Positions 61,980-64,000 of a stretch of 64,000 nucleotides of DNA are shown one piece after another. Position numbers and translations under genes: made by a program. The notes under the pieces are model-generated. The model had not been told where the DNA came from. It did no database searches and was given only the letters and a program-made list of their open reading frames with translations. Numbering within the stretch: the first letter of the stretch is position 1; the number at the start of each line of letters is the position of its first letter. The DNA comes from Leucobacter sp. wl10 (GTDB lineage: Bacteria > Actinomycetota > Actinomycetes > Actinomycetales > Microbacteriaceae), in the NCBI RefSeq assembly GCF_003569785.1, contig NZ_KZ983995.1, positions 1 through 64,000 on the forward strand. The letters run 5' to 3'.

Positions 61980-62011
61980 GATTCGAATATATCTTCGAAT
62001 CATGCGATAAT
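61980..62011 (+). promoter_or_regulatory. HNH-gene promoter with 8-6-8 inverted repeat
   Basis: GATTCGAA-N6-TTCGAATC at 61980-62001 is perfect and covers the expected -35 region. GATAAT at 62006-62011, with TG upstream (extended -10), stands five bases before the ATG at 62017, so the mRNA is probably leaderless. Confidence 0.55.
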
Positions 62012-62016
62012 GGGGT

Positions 62017-63744
62017 ATGGAAACAGCACCCTTCGCCAGCAGGTTCGCGGAACTCTCCGCGGGGCTCGATGCGGTGCTCCCGCTCGCGGACGCTCACGGC
62101 CTGAGCGATGACGAGGTGGTGGCAGCGGCGCTCGCGCTCGAGGCGCATTCGCGGAAGGTCGCCGCTCTGCAGCTCGCGCTGGCCGCCGAGGTGGAGGATC
62201 GCACGCGTGGGCGCGCCCCGTCCGATTCACTCGCCGCGAAGCACGGGTGCCGCGACAGCGTCGAACTGTTGCAGCGGGTGACTCGTTCCTCGGCGCGCGA
62301 CGTGCGGCAGCGCGTGAGGCTTGCGGCTCTCACGCGTCCCCGTCCGGGGTTCAGCGAGCCGCTGCCGGCGCGCTACCCGTCGGTCGCGGCGGCGCTGGCC
62401 GAGGGCGATCTCGCGGTCGAATCCGCGCTGCTCGTGACCGGCATGCTCGAGCGGCTCCCGCCGTCGGCCGCGGTCGAGAAGATCATGATCGCCGAGCAGT
62501 GCCTCGTGGCGGCGGCGACGGGTGCGATCATCGGCCCGGAGGGGGCAGGCGACCGGGAGGGCGTCGACGGCGGGGAGAGCGATGGTTCGGCGCTGCCCGA
62601 GCACACGGACGGCATCCGGGTGATGTGCAGGGTGTGGAGGCAGTACCTCGACCCCGACGGCGTCCTTCCCGATGAGGAAGCGGCGTTTTTGAAGCGCGGC
62701 TTCACGTTCGGGCGCGAACGCGGCGGGCTGGTCCCGGTGCGGGGTGCGCTCACGGTCGAGGTGGCGGCGCTACTGGGTCGGCTCTTCGACGCGGCGAACT
62801 CTCCCCGCACCGGTGCGAACCCTCCCCGTACCGATGCGAACCCTCACACCCCAGAGACTCTCGCAGACGTGCACGCGGACGCGGATGCGGCCATGGACGC
62901 GGGAGGAGCGACAGCGCCCGTCGGCTCGGCCCGCAGCGGTGGCAGCGGCGTGCGCTTCGCCGCCGTCTCCGAGCGTGAGGGATCCGGATCGGGCACCGGT
63001 ATCACCGGGGACGCCGCCGACTCCTTCGCCGAAGGCATCGCGGACGAGCGCACTCCCGGCCAGAGGCGGCACGATGCGCTCGCGGTACTCCTCGCGACGG
63101 TCGCCCGAAGCGCCGAGACCCCGCTGCTTGGCGGGGCGCCGGTCACGGTCCTGCTGCAGGCCTCCGAAGCGGACCTCATCGGCTCGTGCGCGTCGAATCC
63201 GGACGACGGCGATCCGAGCGACAGCGGTGTGAACAGAGCCGGTGCATCGCTGAGTGGCGGGGCGGGGACCATCCACGGACACGACGGAACTCCCGCACCG
63301 GTGTCGATGCGCGTCGTGCGTCACGCGGCGTGCGCGGGCGCTACGCAGCGCGTAGTGCAGAGCCGTTCCGGTCGCATCATGAGCATAGGGGTTCCGCAGC
63401 GGGTGTTCAACGCGCACCAGCGTCGCGCGATCACCCTTCGCGACGGTGGATGCGTGATCCCGGGGTGCACGACGCCGGCGACCTGGTGCGAGATCCACCA
63501 CGTCACCGAACACGCGAGCGGCGGGAGAACCCATACCGACAACGGCGTCATGCTGTGCTGGTTCCACCACCGCACTATCGAAACCTCCGGATGGCAGGTG
63601 CGCATGAACGGCGGAGTGCCCGAAGTGAGGGCACCGGCGTGGCTCGATCACGGCGGGCGCTGGCGCAGGGCCAGGCCGCCGGGCTCTCCGATATCGCATC
63701 CACCCGAGCTGCAGCGTCACCCGGATGTGATGCGCGCGGCATAG
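62017..63744 (+). CDS. DUF222/HNH endonuclease family protein
   Basis: 575 residues: N-terminal DUF222 domain (also called the 13E12 repeat region in mycobacteria), a variable low-complexity middle, and a C-terminal HNH nuclease fold with zinc Cys residues (GGCVIPGC), catalytic IHHV (His494-His495) and MLCWFHH. These proteins occur in many copies in Microbacteriaceae and often vary in the middle. Whether it is a mobile element, a defence nuclease or a housekeeping protein is not known. Confidence 0.88.
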   Translation: METAPFASRFAELSAGLDAVLPLADAHGLSDDEVVAAALALEAHSRKVAALQLALAAEVEDRTRGRAPSDSLAAKHGCRDSVELLQRVTRSSARDVRQRVRLAALTRPRPGFSEPLPARYPSVAAALAEGDLAVESALLVTGMLERLPPSAAVEKIMIAEQCLVAAATGAIIGPEGAGDREGVDGGESDGSALPEHTDGIRVMCRVWRQYLDPDGVLPDEEAAFLKRGFTFGRERGGLVPVRGALTVEVAALLGRLFDAANSPRTGANPPRTDANPHTPETLADVHADADAAMDAGGATAPVGSARSGGSGVRFAAVSEREGSGSGTGITGDAADSFAEGIADERTPGQRRHDALAVLLATVARSAETPLLGGAPVTVLLQASEADLIGSCASNPDDGDPSDSGVNRAGASLSGGAGTIHGHDGTPAPVSMRVVRHAACAGATQRVVQSRSGRIMSIGVPQRVFNAHQRRAITLRDGGCVIPGCTTPATWCEIHHVTEHASGGRTHTDNGVMLCWFHHRTIETSGWQVRMNGGVPEVRAPAWLDHGGRWRRARPPGSPISHPPELQRHPDVMRAA

Positions 63745-63832
63745 GGTTCCGCGGTCTCCGTGCCGGCCCGTGCGCACGGCCGATGCGCCCTCGGCCCGGG
63801 TGCCGGGTCTGAGCGTTCTTCGGCCGGGGCGC

Positions 63833-64000
63833 TCAGCGCGCCTGTGCCCGGGTCTCGGCGAGTGAGCGCTCCAGCAGCGTGCGCAGCGCGTTGCGATCCA
63901 CTCCCGTCAACCGCGTGAGGTAGAGGCAGGCCTTGCTCGCGCGGTGCTTGCCGAGTCGCGCCATGAGCTCGGGCCAGCGCTCCGAGAAGCCGCTGACGAG
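63833..64000 (-). CDS. DUF1801 domain protein, 3' part only
   Basis: The last 55 codons of a minus-strand gene that runs past the right edge. The end reads GKHRASKACLYLTRLTGVD, which matches the C-terminal part of DUF1801 proteins (LGKH, CLY, conserved Leu pattern). TGA at 63835-63833. Function unknown; related in family to the gene at 7911. Confidence 0.7.
   Translation of the reverse strand, partial: LVSGFSERWPELMARLGKHRASKACLYLTRLTGVDRNALRTLLERSLAETRAQAR

Noticed and set aside
61980..62001. Inverted repeat considered as a LexA (SOS) box
   Set aside because: The actinobacterial box needs CGAAC-N4-GTTCG; here the arms are GATTCGAA/TTCGAATC with six bases between.

Overview
The window is high-GC DNA of the kind found in Actinobacteria. 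The gene set (DUF222/HNH endonuclease, many TetR repressors, fused ABC-transporter subunits, GTG starts, leaderless-looking promoters) suggests a Microbacteriaceae-type organism, Leucobacter- or Microbacterium-like. That placement is inference. No rRNA, tRNA, CRISPR array, intact insertion sequence or replication origin was seen. Most of the window reads as an accessory catabolic region: importers, hydrolases, oxidoreductases and local repressors.

Layout. 1-5555: a peptide/opine-type ABC importer operon. 5720-8618: housekeeping-like genes (DEAD-box helicase, DUF1801 protein, small membrane protein). 8840-22852: a catabolic block of aldehyde dehydrogenase, two HSL-type esterases, two unusual aldo/keto reductases, a zinc alcohol dehydrogenase, amidohydrolase, SDR, alpha/beta hydrolase, methyltransferase-like protein, TetR repressor and GMC oxidoreductase. 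Variants of one inverted repeat (TCTAC-N4-GTAGA) recur in the promoter regions of the importer and of this block, which suggests a single regulon run by the TetR at 20446-21039. 22884-30473: a sulfate-ester module (formylglycine-generating enzyme, TetR, sulfonate-type ABC importer, cytosolic arylsulfatase) with two 9-4-9 inverted repeats between the divergent TetR and importer genes.

30563-33132: a tetronasin-type ABC exporter. 33209-47155: an amine-related region with an EthD-like protein, amidohydrolase, copper amine oxidase, SDR, a Liv-type importer headed by a MoaF-like gene, a FeaR/MoaR-like AraC regulator, and a kinase-aminotransferase fusion. 47156-48088 is a poorly coding stretch with an interspersed palindrome. 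48089-51634: two TetR genes and a CocE-type hydrolase coupled to a DUF3237 gene. 51643-61609: a TetR, a second peptide-type importer, two more DUF3237 genes, a YtcJ-like amidohydrolase and a PhzS-like flavin monooxygenase. 62017-64000: a DUF222/HNH endonuclease and a truncated DUF1801 gene.

How the genes may work together: each importer sits beside hydrolases and oxidoreductases and a dedicated repressor, so the region looks like several import-and-degrade modules side by side. The substrates cannot be read from sequence. The best candidates for undescribed biology are the TCTAC/GTAGA regulon, with its His-less aldo/keto reductases and degenerate methyltransferase, and the three DUF3237 genes that are each translationally coupled to a different partner.
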